NCBI RefSeq assembly: GCF_024679245.1
Contig: NC_090190.1
Coordinates: forward strand, 43,309,220-43,373,219
From: Pseudorasbora parva
Lineage: Eukaryota > Chordata > Actinopteri > Cypriniformes > Gobionidae
Length of the DNA: 64,000 bases
Reading direction: 5' to 3'
Shown here: piece after piece, positions 52,256-63,314 of the stretch
Layout: each line of letters starts with the position of its first letter
Position numbering within the stretch: the stretch's first letter is position 1
Position numbers and translations under genes: made by a program
The notes under the pieces: generated by a model
Seen by the model: only the letters and a program-made list of their open reading frames with translations
The model's database searches: none
Told to the model about the DNA's origin: nothing

Positions 52256-53891
52256 CAGTCCCTAACAAAAGTCTTGTCGCTTATCTATTTTCTAGAAATA
52301 CCTGATATTAACCTGACTTTTAATTAATTCATTGGTGTTAGAAATAGCTCATATGAAAAACTAAAACCCTCCCAAATGATGTTTAATGCACTGAAATAAA
52401 TAATTTTCATAGAAAAAATATTAATCATTTAATCAAGACAGAAAGGTCATATTTTGGCAAGACAAAAGTTTTGTCGCCTATACAGAAATTGAACAAATTT
52501 ACTGCAAATACAAAAATAAGTCAGCAAATTAAGTTGTGGTGCTGTGAGATCCAAATGTAATATCTTGCATGACTTCCATGAGCTTGAAGGACTGCATCCA
52601 TGCGGTTTGGCAAGGATTCATACAATTTATTGATGAAGTCATCAGGAATAGCTAAGAAAGCAGTCTTGCATGCCTCCCAGAGTTCATCAATATTCTTTGG
52701 TTTCGTCTTCCATGCGTCCTCTTTCATCCTACCCCACATATGGTCAATGATGTTCATGTCTGGTGACTGGGCTGGCCAATCCTGGAGCATCTTGATCTTC
52801 TTCGCCTTGAGGAACTTTGATGTGGAGATGGAAGTATGCGATGGAGCACCGTCCTGCTGCAGAATTTGGCCTCTTTTATGGTTGGGAATAAGAGGTAGCT
52901 AAGATTTCTTGGTATTTTAGACTATTGATGTTGCCTTCCACCCTGCAGATCTCTCGCACACCCCCATACTGGATGTAACCCCAGACCATGATTTTTCCGC
53001 CACCAAACTTCACTGTTTTCTGGGTGAATTTCGGATTTATTCTGGCTCCAGTAGGTCTCATGCAATATTTGCGGCGACTGTGGTGTAATTCAACAGAAGA
53101 TTCATCTGAAAAATCCACCTTCTGCCGCTTTTCCAGCGTCCATCCTTTTAGCAGGCTGTGGGCCTTGGCAAATGCCACACGGTTTTTCAATTGTCTTTTG
53201 TTTAGTGCTGGCTTCTGGGCACTGATTCGACCATGGAGGCCATTTCGAGACAGAATCCGACAAACTGTTCTGGTTTACACAGGGACTTCAGGTGACCAGG
53301 TCTCGTGGAGCTCTGCTGCAGTGGAAAATGGGCTGGCCTTGGATTTTCGAGCCAGCAAACGGTCCTCTCGAGCAGTTGTCTTGCGGGGTCTTCCTGACCT
53401 GGGCTTGTCAAAAACGTCTCCAGTCTCTTCAAATTTTTTTATCATTTGTACTTGACGCTGAGACACATTGAAGGTGTCTGCCACATCAGCAGTGGATCTG
53501 GTCTTCAGCCTCTTGATAATCAAAACTTTAGTCTCAGGGTGAATCTTAGGCATTTTTGCAGAGGTCTAGTTGCAGTAGATGTGAAGGTCTAGCGTACTGG
53601 GGTTCTTTTTATACACACTTGAGACCTAATTGATCCATTATTAGTCACAGGTGAAGCTCATATGACAAGGTGACAACACTTATGTCTTTGCAAAAATTGA
53701 CTCAATGGGCTTTACCAAGCTGTGAATATTAGAATACTTTTTGAAAGTTTCGTTTTTCACTGAAACATTATCACAAAAGCTGGTGGGATTAAAATGAGCC
53801 ATTTCTTGTAAAAAAATCTTGATTAGAAATATATTTCAGCGGCACTTTAGGTCAATTTGTACACAAGCGACAAGACTTTTGTCAGGGACTG
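52256..53891 (-). mobile_element. Tc1/mariner transposon, nearly full length
   Basis: The 1636-bp element has inverted ends CAGTCCCTAACAAAAGTC and CAGTCCCTGACAAAAGTC (reversed) flanked by TA on both sides (52254-52255, 53892-53893), the standard TA target duplication. The transposase frame on the minus strand is broken into three blocks. It lies antisense in an intron of NLR copy 2. Confidence 0.92.
52521..53553 (-). pseudogene. Tc1 transposase, frameshifted
   Basis: Block 1 (53553-53275) holds the paired-type DNA-binding domain (VADTFNVSQRQVQMI) and the GRPRKT hook. Block 2 (53190-52876) has the first catalytic Asp in VDFSDES and the GGGKIMVWG glycine-rich motif. Block 3 (52790-52521) has WPAQSPDMNIID. 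The conserved second Asp region falls at the break near 52876-52790. The position of the third acidic residue is Asp (IIDHMW) where Tc1 transposases usually have Glu (IENLW). Two frame changes inactivate the copy. Confidence 0.85.
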
Positions 53892-53893
53892 TA

Positions 53894-54871
53894 GCGACAA
53901 TGTTGGCAGATCAATATTATAGTTTATAGAATTAAGTAAGACCTAATTAATTAATTTTATTTGTTTATTTAGAATAATAATTTATGGAAGTGAATGTGTT
54001 GCCATCAGTATGTCTGTGGCACTTAAATGTTTACATTGTGACTGAACTGGAAAAAGACCGGATGGATTGGTTCTTAAGTGTGTGGTTTGTCTCGTCAGAT
54101 GCGCTGCTGTCTCGGGATGAGATCCTGAAATTGTCCCACAGACTTAAGAAAGTACTAAGTGCAGAACCGGCCATGATAAAGATTTAGCTCCTGTAAATGA
54201 TTAGCATACTCCCCTTCAGACTCTCTGTCCTTCAAGACTGGGTTGCACCCGAAACAGTCTTTTAAATAAAATGAAAAGATCATCTTCACTGTCCGTGTTT
54301 TCTCAGCTGATGCAGCAAATATTTTGGAATGTTGGAGCTCTGAAACGCTGCAAATTAGTGTCGCGGCTGATGTGAATGGTTTTGACACGAAGTATCCGCA
54401 TGCGAAATATTCGCTTATTTGTTTCGCTTTTTCGTTACGCATCCGGTGTGAAAGGGCCTATAATGTCCAATATCACTGAAATTACTGGGATTTCGCACAT
54501 AAAACAAAAACTAGTACATTACAAAACTAATAGATCGGTGGATTTTAGATCAATTTTTACGTTATTAAAACAGAATGGCAAGAACTGTTTCGCAAGTACA
54601 ATAAAAATCTACTTAAATAAGTGACGATTTTATAAACACTTGCCTAATTTAGGGCATCTTTTCGCGGACCACTAGGGGTCGATGGCGGACCACACTTTAA
54701 GAATTACTGTTTAAGACTAACCCACTCAAGCAGCTTATAGAAGTGGGCCTGAACCTTAGACTGGACCAATCATGCTGTGGATTAAATCTCTCTTTCTGAT
54801 TGTGAAGTTCCTGCTTATCTTAGCTGTAGATCCTGAACTAAGAGACTGAAGTGTGTCATTGTCCTCTACAG
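53894..54871. other. NLR copy 2 intron with repeat remnants
   Basis: No exon is seen. At 54640-54715 the text TTTTCGCGGACCACTAGGGG...GCGGACCACACTTTAAGAAT resembles the end of a hAT-type MITE. The last 100 bp (GTGGATTAAATCTCTCTTTC...) matches the intron before 26067 and carries the LRR acceptor. Confidence 0.5.
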
Positions 54872-55045
54872 GGTGATGGGTTGTGATGTTACAGATGAAG
54901 GTTGTGCTGCTCTGGCTTTAGCTCTGAGTTCAAACTCCTCACACCTGAGAGAACTGGATCTGACAATGAATAAACTAAGAGACTCAGGAGTGAAGCTGCT
55001 CTCTGATGGACTGAAGGATCCTTGCTGTAAACTGGAGACACTATG
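54872..55045 (+). CDS. NLR copy 2: LRR exon
   Basis: The 174-bp exon runs from GTCCTCTACAG to a GTAAGG donor, phase 2-2, joining in frame after the FISNA-NACHT exon. It encodes VMGCDVTDEGCAALALAL and LRELDLTMNKLRDSG, two leucine-rich repeats, ending KLETLW. No further LRR, terminal or B30.2 exon of this gene is visible up to the window end, so the gene probably continues to the right, beyond the large transposon. Confidence 0.85.
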
Positions 55046-55508
55046 GTAAGGTTGTATAAATATGTCAAAATCCTCCTCAATCTTCTTTGTATGGTCAATA
55101 ATGAACAGTACACAAAAACTAAACCAGACAAAAAATTGTACTGATAAATATTTTTGTTGTTTAATCTTCATTAGATTCTTAAAGGTTTTGAGAGTTTTTA
55201 ATGCTAATAGTTTCGAGTCGGGGTCCTGAACACCCAGTCAGGTTTATCTTATGATGAGAGCTGTTTGAATGTAATGCAGCCTGAATCATAATGAAACGTC
55301 ATTAGGTTTTTTTCTCCATTCTGTCTCCTGATGGAGTTTGGGTTCTTGCCACTGTTGCCTCTGGATTGCTTAGTTTGGGACACTTAATATTCAACAATAT
55401 TATTAATTGATTATCAACTGAGTGTACTGATGCTGCTGTATGAGAACTGAACTGAGCTGGATGATGACTGAAATTATCTAGTTTAATTATTGATGCAATT
55501 CCCAGTGT
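55046..55508. other. Intron after the NLR copy 2 LRR exon
   Basis: Noncoding. Text such as GAACACCCAGTCAGGTTTATC and CTGATGGAGTTTGGGTTCTTGCC is ordinary fish intron or decayed repeat. No exon is recognised. Confidence 0.5.
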
Positions 55509-55844
55509 GGTAACACTTTACTTGAAGGGGTGTGCATAAGACTGACATGACACCTTCATAATCATGACATGACACGTGTCATGAATATGAAGGCGTTTTT
55601 ATGCATGTTTATAACAACTGTCATTAAGTGTCATTCGCTTAATTATGTCATTTTTAATGCAATGATGACATTTCAGAGTTGTCTTTGTTATGACAACTTG
55701 ACATAAACCAATACATCATAACCTGTCAGTGTCTTTGTCATGACAACTTGACATTACCAAGACAACATAACCTGTCATAAACAGACATGAAATGACATAG
55801 CAGATTAATTATCAAATTTAAGAAACTACTTAGCTTTTTGGGTT

Positions 55845-56361
55845 TGCATTACATTAGTTGCTAGGCAACGTGGGGGAGAGGACACTGGCGTTGTCTGTTT
55901 GCCGCTTCTCCACCCACAAATCATGTTAACTTTACTATTAAATTTAGATTTTATTTTATTTTCTTATGTTTGTGACTAGTCTAACAGTCAGAGCTACAAT
56001 TGGGACTGTTGCTGATTGCTGGCAGCCACTGAGAGGACGTTGTTTGCCGTTTATTCACTGCTTCTCTTCTGTTTTTGTTTGAATTTGTGGTTGGTTTTGG
56101 TTTGAAGGACATTTGATGTTGCTCGCTGCGGCTGCTTTCTCTTCTGGGTGTCGGCTGCTCACTGGTGGTCTCCCTCGGGCTTGAGCTGCATGTGGCTGAA
56201 GTTTGCACCAGGCTAGCGTCATCAGCGTCCGGCATGATGTTGAGATGTAATTTTTACTTGTTATTCATGTATTGTTATTTTTTCCCTTTGTTGCACTTTG
56301 AGATTCTTCGGAATGAAAAGTGCATTATAAATAAAATCTATTATTATTATTATTATTATTA
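55845..56361 (+). mobile_element. Non-LTR element 3' end with (TTA)n tail
   Basis: About 515 bp inserted into the left arm of the long-TIR element. It ends CACTTTGAGATTCTTCGG...AAGTGCATTATAAATAAAATC followed by TATTATTATTATT, the type of 3' end seen in fish LINEs or their SINE partners. No RT sequence is included. The right arm lacks this segment, which defines the insertion. Confidence 0.6.
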
Positions 56362-56637
56362 AACTGTCATGTGGTTGGTTTTGACGTTGGCTGTCATTAG
56401 GCTAATATAATGTCATGATTTTTTTATAAATCTAATTTGTCATTTACATGTCATTAAGTGTCAATTGTCACGGAGACGAACCCCGTGATTCCCTCTGCTG
56501 GCCAGCAGAGGGCCCCATCACCCGAATACTAACATACACGCATCCATTCACCCATCTACACTGACTTGCACAACATTTCCCATAAGCCCCGTCCTTGGAC
56601 TTTGATCACTGCCCAGCTGCAGCTTATCAGGACCATG

Positions 56638-56644
56638 TATTTAA
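56638..56644 (+). promoter_or_regulatory. TATA box of gypsy B LTR
   Basis: TATTTAA lies 30 bp upstream of GCGAAGTCTT (56668-56677), so transcription should begin at or near that motif. The spacing fits a normal RNA polymerase II start. Confidence 0.6.
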
Positions 56645-56667
56645 CAGACTGTGTTCTCTAGGCAGAC

Positions 56668-56677
56668 GCGAAGTCTT
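56668..56677 (+). other. Predicted mRNA 5' end, self-primer segment of gypsy B
   Basis: GCGAAGTCTT is the exact complement of AAGACTTCGC (56969-56978). In Tf1/sushi-group elements the first bases of the mRNA fold back onto such a site and are cut to prime reverse transcription. Position relative to the TATA box supports the same mode here. Confidence 0.6.
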
Positions 56678-56935
56678 GATTCTGCCACGGCCATAATTTC
56701 TGAGCGTTATTTTCCTGTCTGATTCCCTGTTGCTGTTGTGCTTTGTTTAACGTCTACGAACCTTTGCTGCCTGTCTACTGACCCTTTTGCCTGCCCACTG
56801 GACTGAGATTCTTTGCCTGTCATCCCGACCTGTTTGTTTGTTTACCGACCACTCTTCAGCCTGTTCTACATTGTTGTATCTGCTGTTACCGACCCCTGCC
56901 CGTACGACCAAGAGTTCATTCAATAAAGCCTGCTC

Positions 56936-58543
56936 ATGGATCCGATGTTGAGTTCTGAGTCATTACAGAAGACTTCGCCACCACAGGATCCAGCGGCCTA
57001 TGAACATCTGTGTAGTAACATGGCGGCCCAAGCTAGTCAGATTGCAGCAAACCAGCACCAGCTGAATCGGTTAACAACGGTCACTGAGGAGCTTGTTAAG
57101 GCAGTTCGCAGTCTCCATGACACAGCAGCTACGGCAGCTACAACACCTGCTCCGGCGGCAGCCGCCATTCCCTGCACGATGGAAACGCCATCTCATATTA
57201 ACCCTCGTCTGGCGCATCCTGAGAAGTTTGATGGCGATTCTACCAGATGTAAGGGCTTTCTGTTGCAATGCTCGCTCTTCGTTGATCAACAACCAACTCT
57301 TTACACCAATGACACTGGTAAGATCGCCTTCGTTTGTTCACTATTGACTGGTAAAGCTTTGGAGTGGATTACTGCTATATGGCGTCCCGATGGGACAGCG
57401 TTTTCCTCGTTTCAAGATTTTCTGAGGCAATTTCGGGAAGTTTTTGATCACCCAATGGAAGGGAAAGGAGCGGGTGATCGCCTCCTCGAGATAGCACAGG
57501 GGAGACGGACTGCAGCCGAGTACGCTTTAAGCTTTCGGACCCTGGCAGCGCAGACCACCTGGGTGAGCGATACTTTAAAGGTTCTGTTCCGCAGAGGGTT
57601 GAATCACGGGCTACAGACGGAACTGGCATGTCGAGACGAGGGCAGGGACCTCAACAGCCTTATTGAGTTGGCCATTAATATCGACAACCTACAACGGGCT
57701 CGACGCTCAAGTTCACGCCACGTCATACCATCTATGTCTGTTCCCGCACACGAATTCACCGAACCCATGCAAGTCAACGCCTACCGCCTGTCTGTGGAGG
57801 AGAGAGACCGCCGTCTCTCTAATCGTCTATGTTTGTATTGTGGATTACCAGGTCACCAGCGTAACTCATGTCCTGCTTGCCCTTCCTCTGAGTCCCAACG
57901 ACCGGTGAGTGCCTCTTTGACGTCTATTAGCACCATTCAATGTGTAACGATTCCTGTCATATTATGGATTAATGGTAATCGTGTTTTTACTGATGCTCTG
58001 CTGGACTCTGGTGCAGCGGGTAATTTTATATCAGAGGATTTTGCTAAGACCCATCATGTTAAATTAATACCTTGTGCCACGTCTCTCTCAGTTGAGACGA
58101 TAGATGGGCGGCCCCTGGGCTCGGGTCTGATAACCCATCTATCTACAGAACTATCGATGTCTGCTGGCCTCCTTCATAAAGAAAGCATCCAATTCTACAT
58201 TCTGCCTGTGTCTCACACTCCGGTCATTCTAGGGTTACCATGGTTACGTCTGCACGATCCTCAGATTTCCTGGAGAGAGGGTCAAATTCTCAAATGGAGT
58301 AACCATTGTCAACACACCTGTCTGTCTAAAGTCACACCCGCGCCGTTTCCATCAGTACTACCATTTCCACCATACCCAACCTGCCTAATGAATACACCGA
58401 CCTGGCCGAGGCATTCAGTAAGCAACAAGCCAACACTTTACCACCTCACCGTAATTATGACTGCGCCATTGATCTCATTCCAGGTCACACACCCCCTAGA
58501 GGTCGCATCTTTCCCTTGTCACAACCTGAATCCGAAGCCATGA
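56936..58543 (+). CDS. Gypsy B gag-protease ORF (535 aa)
   Basis: This ORF makes the particle protein and protease. The first ATG (56936) lies inside the LTR. Another in-frame ATG at 57019 lies after the primer site. Residues 20-70 are coiled-coil-prone. The capsid-like region ([31 protein letters not shown]) spans about 100-230. A CCHC knuckle ([14 protein letters not shown]) is near 298-311, and protease [11 protein letters not shown] near 353-363 with the flap-side VILGLPWL near 432. The tail after about 465 is out of frame relative to pol homology and ends at 58543. Confidence 0.9.
   Translation: MDPMLSSESLQKTSPPQDPAAYEHLCSNMAAQASQIAANQHQLNRLTTVTEELVKAVRSLHDTAATAATTPAPAAAAIPCTMETPSHINPRLAHPEKFDGDSTRCKGFLLQCSLFVDQQPTLYTNDTGKIAFVCSLLTGKALEWITAIWRPDGTAFSSFQDFLRQFREVFDHPMEGKGAGDRLLEIAQGRRTAAEYALSFRTLAAQTTWVSDTLKVLFRRGLNHGLQTELACRDEGRDLNSLIELAINIDNLQRARRSSSRHVIPSMSVPAHEFTEPMQVNAYRLSVEERDRRLSNRLCLYCGLPGHQRNSCPACPSSESQRPVSASLTSISTIQCVTIPVILWINGNRVFTDALLDSGAAGNFISEDFAKTHHVKLIPCATSLSVETIDGRPLGSGLITHLSTELSMSAGLLHKESIQFYILPVSHTPVILGLPWLRLHDPQISWREGQILKWSNHCQHTCLSKVTPAPFPSVLPFPPYPTCLMNTPTWPRHSVSNKPTLYHLTVIMTAPLISFQVTHPLEVASFPCHNLNPKP
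56969..56978 (+). other. Self-priming primer-binding site of gypsy B
   Basis: AAGACTTCGC starts one base after the LTR end (56967), where a TGG-initiated tRNA site would otherwise lie. It is fully complementary to 56668-56677. The site also lies inside the gag reading frame if the ATG at 56936 is used. Confidence 0.65.
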
Positions 58544-61338
58544 AGGAGTACATCACGGAGGAACTTGAGAAGGGATTCATCCGCCCCTCTACTTCACCGG
58601 CCTCCTCAGGCTTCTTTTTCGTGCGCAAGAAAGATGGAGGATTACGGCCGTGCATCGACTATCGGCGCCTCAATGAGATCACAGTAAAGTTCCGGTATCC
58701 ACTGCCTCTCGTCCCTTCTGCCCTAGAACAGCTACGCACAGCCCAATACTACACCAAGCTGGACTTGAGGTGTACCTACAACCTGATTCGTATCAGGGAG
58801 GGGGACGAATGGAAGACGGCTTTCTCCACAACCACCGGTCACTACGAATATCGGGTCATGCCGTTTGGACTGGTCAATAGTCCTTCAGTGTTCCAGTCAT
58901 TCATTAATGACGTGTTCAGAGACATGCTCAACAGGTCAGTGATCGTATACATAGATGATATTCTTATCTATTCTGACACCCTTGAGGATCATGTGCAACA
59001 GGTCAGGGCTGTTCTCCAACGCCTGATTGATCATCAGCTCTACGCCAAGGCCGAGAAGTACGAGTTTCACACCACCTCCACTACATTCCTGGGGTATGTC
59101 ATCAGCCCTGACGGGGTCGCTATGGATGAGGGGAAGGTGACTGCTGTTCTTAAATGGCCCGAACCCAGGACATTAAAGGAACTGCAGCGTTTCCTAGGAT
59201 TTGCAAACTTCTATAGGAGGTTCATTCGCAACTTCAGCACTGTCGTGGCCCCCTTGACCTCCATGATCAAGAAGGGAGCTCATCACCTTAACTGGTCCGA
59301 TCTCGCTCGTCAGGCATTCCTTAACCTCAAGCACCGGTTTGTCACGGCTCCCATCCTTCAGCATCCTGATCCTTCACAACCATTCACGGTTGAAGTAGAC
59401 GCCTCCAATACTGGAATAGGAGCCATACTGTCCCAACGCCAGGGTTCTTCGCTGAAGTTGCATCCATGTGCATTCTACTCCCGCAAGCTCAATCCTGCTG
59501 AACGTAACTATGACGTGGGTGACCGTGAGCTTCTCGCCATGAAAGCGGCGTTAGAGGAATGGAGACACTGGCTTGAGGGCTCCAATCATTCTTTCACTGT
59601 ACTCACAGACCACAAGAATCTCGAATATCTCCGCACCACCAAACGCCTAAACCCACGCCAAGCCAGATGGTCATTGTTCTTCACACGATTCGACTTCTCA
59701 GTTACCTACCGGCCCGGGTCGAAGAACACCAAGGCCGACGCCCTGTCCCGTCAGTTTGAGGAGGAACCTACACTCACCGCACCAGAAACCATCCTCCCAT
59801 TTCAAATTGTGGTAGCTCCTATTCAGTGGGATCTCATGTCACTTATTCAGCAGCACAACACCCAGAATGAGATTCCAGTTGCATGTCCACCTGATAAGGT
59901 CTTCGTTCCTGTCGATCTAAGAGATCAAGTAATGAGTCAAGTTCATTGTCATCCTTCTACAGGCCATCCGGGTATCACCGCCACGATCCATTTATTACGG
60001 AACCGCTTCTGGTGGGAGACATTATCAAGAGATGCTACCTCCTATGTTCAGAAATGTCAGATCTGTAACATACACAAGACATCTAAGCAGCTTCCAGCTG
60101 GACTCTTGCAACCACTACCAATACCTCAACGCCCCTGGTCCCACATTGCCATTGATTTCATCACAGATCTCCCAGCATCACAGAATAACACCGTCATACT
60201 CACCATTATCGACCGGTTCTCCAAAGCCTGCCGTCTGATTCCTCTACCTAAGCTCCCTACTGCCATGCAGACAGCCGACCACCTGTGTAACTGGGTTTTC
60301 CGGCTATACGGATTACCTGAGGACATCGTCTCAGACCGGGGTCCCCAATTCACCTCCCGACTATGGTCAGCTTTCTGTCAAGCCCTCAATATTAACATCA
60401 GCCTTACCTCCGGCTATCACCCACAGGCCAATGGACAAGTGGAAAGGCTTAATCAGGAGCTCAACCGTTTCCTTCGGTCATATTGCAACCAGAGCCAGGA
60501 TGACTGGGCCCGTTACCTTCTGTGGGCTGAATATGCTCAAAATTCCCTAATCAAGCCGTCGACTGGGCTAACCCCTTTCAAGTGTATACTGGGCTTCCAA
60601 CCACCCATGTTTCCGTGGTCAGGAGAACCGACTGACGTACCGGCAGTTAACGACTGGATGAATAGGAGTGAGGAGACATGGAATCAGGCCCATGTTCATC
60701 TACAACAGGCTGTACGACGACAGAGGGAACAGGCGAATCGCAGGCGTCGCTCCGGCCCTGAGTATCAGCCCGGTCAGTGGGTATGGCTATCCACCCGAGA
60801 CCTTCGCCTCAGACTCCCCTGCAAGAAATTAAGTCCAAGGTACGTGGGTCCATTTCAAATTGTCCGTCAAATCACACCTGTTTCATTCCGTTTGGCTTTA
60901 CCTAATACTTATCGCATTTCTCACACTTTTCATGTGTCCCTGCTCAAGCCCGCTGCTGGTCCCAGAGAGGAGGGAGAGGGGAGGTCCCGTGAACAGGCCC
61001 CTCAACCCATCACAGTAGAGGGCGAGGAGGCTTACCAGGTACGAGAGCTGCTCGACTCCAGACGTTGGGGACGTATCCTCCAGTATCTGGTCGACTGGGA
61101 GGGGTACGGTCCAGAGGAACAATCCTGGGTCAACTCAGAGGACATTCTAGACCCCAACCTCATTGAAGAGTTCCATCGAACTCACCCTGAAAGACCGGCC
61201 CCCCGACCACGAGGAAGACCCGGACGTCGTTTACCTCCTTGCGCCAGGAGTCGCTCGCAGGGGAGGGGCTCTGTCACGGAGACGAACCCCGTGATTCCCT
61301 CTGCTGGCCAGCAGAGGGCCCCATCACCCGAATACTAA
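58516..61338 (+). CDS. Gypsy B pol ORF: RT, RNase H, integrase, chromodomain (940 aa)
   Basis: The reverse transcriptase has [31 protein letters not shown] and the active site VYIDDILIY near residue 145. RNase H has VEVDAS near 292 and [14 protein letters not shown]. The integrase has an HHCC finger near 476-515, catalytic Asp in IDFITD near 544 and SDRGPQF near 606, and Glu in GQVERLN near 642 (D-35-E spacing). A chromodomain (YQVRELLDS...[15 protein letters not shown]) lies at about 838-890. The frame is -1 to gag and opens around 58330, so the Met at 58516 is not the true start. It ends 67 bp inside the 3' LTR. No stops or lost catalytic residues are seen. Confidence 0.93.
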   Translation: MSQPESEAMKEYITEELEKGFIRPSTSPASSGFFFVRKKDGGLRPCIDYRRLNEITVKFRYPLPLVPSALEQLRTAQYYTKLDLRCTYNLIRIREGDEWKTAFSTTTGHYEYRVMPFGLVNSPSVFQSFINDVFRDMLNRSVIVYIDDILIYSDTLEDHVQQVRAVLQRLIDHQLYAKAEKYEFHTTSTTFLGYVISPDGVAMDEGKVTAVLKWPEPRTLKELQRFLGFANFYRRFIRNFSTVVAPLTSMIKKGAHHLNWSDLARQAFLNLKHRFVTAPILQHPDPSQPFTVEVDASNTGIGAILSQRQGSSLKLHPCAFYSRKLNPAERNYDVGDRELLAMKAALEEWRHWLEGSNHSFTVLTDHKNLEYLRTTKRLNPRQARWSLFFTRFDFSVTYRPGSKNTKADALSRQFEEEPTLTAPETILPFQIVVAPIQWDLMSLIQQHNTQNEIPVACPPDKVFVPVDLRDQVMSQVHCHPSTGHPGITATIHLLRNRFWWETLSRDATSYVQKCQICNIHKTSKQLPAGLLQPLPIPQRPWSHIAIDFITDLPASQNNTVILTIIDRFSKACRLIPLPKLPTAMQTADHLCNWVFRLYGLPEDIVSDRGPQFTSRLWSAFCQALNINISLTSGYHPQANGQVERLNQELNRFLRSYCNQSQDDWARYLLWAEYAQNSLIKPSTGLTPFKCILGFQPPMFPWSGEPTDVPAVNDWMNRSEETWNQAHVHLQQAVRRQREQANRRRRSGPEYQPGQWVWLSTRDLRLRLPCKKLSPRYVGPFQIVRQITPVSFRLALPNTYRISHTFHVSLLKPAAGPREEGEGRSREQAPQPITVEGEEAYQVRELLDSRRWGRILQYLVDWEGYGPEEQSWVNSEDILDPNLIEEFHRTHPERPAPRPRGRPGRRLPPCARSRSQGRGSVTETNPVIPSAGQQRAPSPEY
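61258..61271 (+). other. Polypurine tract of gypsy B
   Basis: CAGGGGAGGGGCTC directly precedes the 3' LTR start TGTCACGG. It serves as plus-strand primer and also codes for part of the pol C terminus. Confidence 0.75.
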
Positions 61339-61773
61339 CATACACGCATCCATTCACCCATCTACACTGACTTGCACTACATTTCCCATAAACCCCGTCC
61401 TTGGACTTTGATCACTGCCCAGCTGCAGCTTATCAGGACCATGTATTTAACAGACTGTGTTCTCTAGGCAGACGCGAAGTCTTGATTCTGCCACGGCCAT
61501 CATTTCTGAGCGTTATTTTCCTGTCTGATTCCCTGTTGCTGTTGTGCTTTGTTTAACGTCTACGAACCTTTGCTGCCTGTCTACTGACCCTTTTGCCTGC
61601 CCACTGGACTGAGATTCTTTGCCTGTCATCCCGACCTGTTTGTTTGTTTACCGACCACTCTTCAGCCTGTTCTACATTGTTGTATCTGCTGTTACCGACC
61701 CCTGCCCGTACGACCAAGAGTTCATTCAATAAAGCCTGCTCATGGATCCGATGTTGAGTTCTGAGTCATTACA
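61272..61773 (+). repeat. 3' LTR of gypsy B
   Basis: 502 bp, the same length as the 5' LTR and nearly identical to it. Followed by the target duplication TCAAT. Confidence 0.93.
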
Positions 61774-61984
61774 TCAATACTCTGTCGCATTATTTTATAA
61801 CATTGTCATGAATATATTTCTTGACCTAAACTACAGTGGTACAAGTTGAATTTGTCATTAACATGTCATTAAGTGTCACTACTCTGTCAAATTATTTTAT
61901 AACAGTGTCATGAATATTTAGCTTGACCTGAAATATGGCATCATAGAGGAAATCGTACAGAGTCATTAAAAACTATTAATATAA

Positions 61985-62474
61985 CTCAAAATTATAGAGT
62001 GGCGTAGACATATACACCTATATGATGATGTCTATGGTGGCACCACTGGTAATGTGTACGCTGTAACAGTTGTTGGCAGAGCCTCAATCAGGTTAGTTTG
62101 TTTAGGTGTTTAATGTCAATTTAGTTTGCAGTAAGTAAAAACAATTCACAAAAATGTTATGTTGGGTTTAATATACTTTATTTAAACTTTCGCTCACTCT
62201 TTAATGAATAGTTTGAGTTTATTCTTACCATTTCTTTGTTTGTCTGTTTGTTATGGCGGAGTCCCGTGTGCAGGTGTACCGTCAAAAGGGGTTCGGGCGG
62301 AAACGTTGGCCCTATATATAATGTTCCGGCCTAGGATCTAGTCGCGACCATTCCTTGTTCAGCCCGGGGTGGGGCTCTAAAGACTATTCTTATTTTTATA
62401 CATCGGAAGATAATTTATAAAGTGAAGTCATTTGACAAAGTGTTTCTGTGTTTGTTTCTGTGTGCATATGATGT

Positions 62475-62560
<86 letters not shown>

Positions 62561-62965
62561 TATATATATATGTTTATTTTGTGTAATGGCCATTATTTGT
62601 GTACGTGTTTTCCCCTTTTTGCGTTAATTGGTGCTGGTCACCTGTGTATAAATTCATGCCTTGTGTTTTTAAGAGTCAGTTCTGTGAGAGGGCAGGTCTT
62701 AAAAATTAAATGATTGATTTTATTTCTCGAACTCCTTTTCATATTTTTAAGACATTTGAAATTGTCTATTATCTAACCTTCTGTTGAAGCTGGTGGAGGA
62801 AACTTAAAAAATAAAATAAAACATTATGAACTGAAAAATATTAATGATGCTGTTATTAAAAACTAATTTGACAGCGTATTAACACCTAATTACATTTTAA
62901 TGACAAATTAAACTTGTGCCACTGAAAAAAATGTATGACATTATAATGGCCTCAGTCAACATCAA
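61985..62965. other. Centre of the long-TIR element, no gene recognised
   Basis: Contains TATGATGATGTCTATGGTGGC and GGCGGAGTCCCGTGTGCAGG segments and a long AT repeat (62477-62571). A polyadenylation-like stretch (TTAAAAATTAAATGATTG) near 62700 might belong to an LTR or gene end, but nothing is convincing. Right-arm homology begins near 62800. Confidence 0.4.
62477..62571. repeat. (AT)n microsatellite
   Basis: About 47 AT units with one phase break near 62552. Confidence 0.95.
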
Positions 62966-63314
62966 AACCAACCACATGACAGTTTAAGGTTAACCCTATA
63001 AGCTAAGAAAGTTTCTTAAATTTGATAATCTGTTATGTCATGTTAATGACAGGTTATGTTGTCTTGGTAATGTCAAGTTGTCATGACAAAGACACTGACA
63101 GGTTATGATGTATTGGTTTATGTCAAGTTGTCATAACAAAGACAACTCCGAAATGTCATCATTGCATTAAAAATGACATAATTAAGCAAATGACACTTAA
63201 TGACAGTTGTCATAAACGTGCATAAAACTCCTTCATATTCATGACACGTGTCATGTCATGATTATGAAGGTGTCATGTCAGTCTTATGCACACCCCTTCA
63301 AGTAAAGTGTTACC

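Larger units (their letters stand above)
56466..56967 (+). repeat. 5' LTR of gypsy B
   Basis: 502 bp, TGTCACGG...TTACA. Differences from the 3' LTR that I see: CACAACA/CACTACA, ATAAGCC/ATAAACC and CCATAAT/CCATCAT. It contains the TATA box, predicted start site and an AATAAA at 56921-56926. Confidence 0.93.
56466..61773 (+). mobile_element. Ty3/gypsy chromovirus, young and almost intact (gypsy B)
   Basis: The 5.3-kb element has 502-bp LTRs at 56466-56967 and 61272-61773 that differ at only about three sites, and a perfect 5-bp target duplication TCAAT (56461-56465, 61774-61778). Gag-protease and RT-RNase H-integrase-chromodomain ORFs are both long and open, with one -1 frame change between them. 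No tRNA-type primer site follows the LTR. A 10-bp self-primer complement is present instead. The element sits in the left arm of the large long-TIR element and, unlike the other retroelements here, is on the plus strand. Confidence 0.93.
55509..63314. mobile_element. Large DNA element with very long terminal inverted repeats, split by later insertions
   Basis: The arms start GGTAACACTTTACTTGAAGG (left) and its complement (right end 63314). Homology between arms continues past the first 350 bp, once two insertions in the left arm are removed, to give arms of roughly 700 bp or more. The left arm also has a tandem repeat (GTCATT(T/A)ACATGTCATTAAGTGTCA...TTGACCT, units near 56440/61779 and 61853). 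No transposase gene is visible. No clear target duplication was found. It looks like a foldback-type non-autonomous element. Confidence 0.65.

Noticed and set aside
56936..61338. Gypsy B as an endogenous retrovirus with an envelope gene
   Set aside because: Pol with a C-terminal chromodomain runs straight into the polypurine tract and 3' LTR, so there is no room for an envelope ORF.
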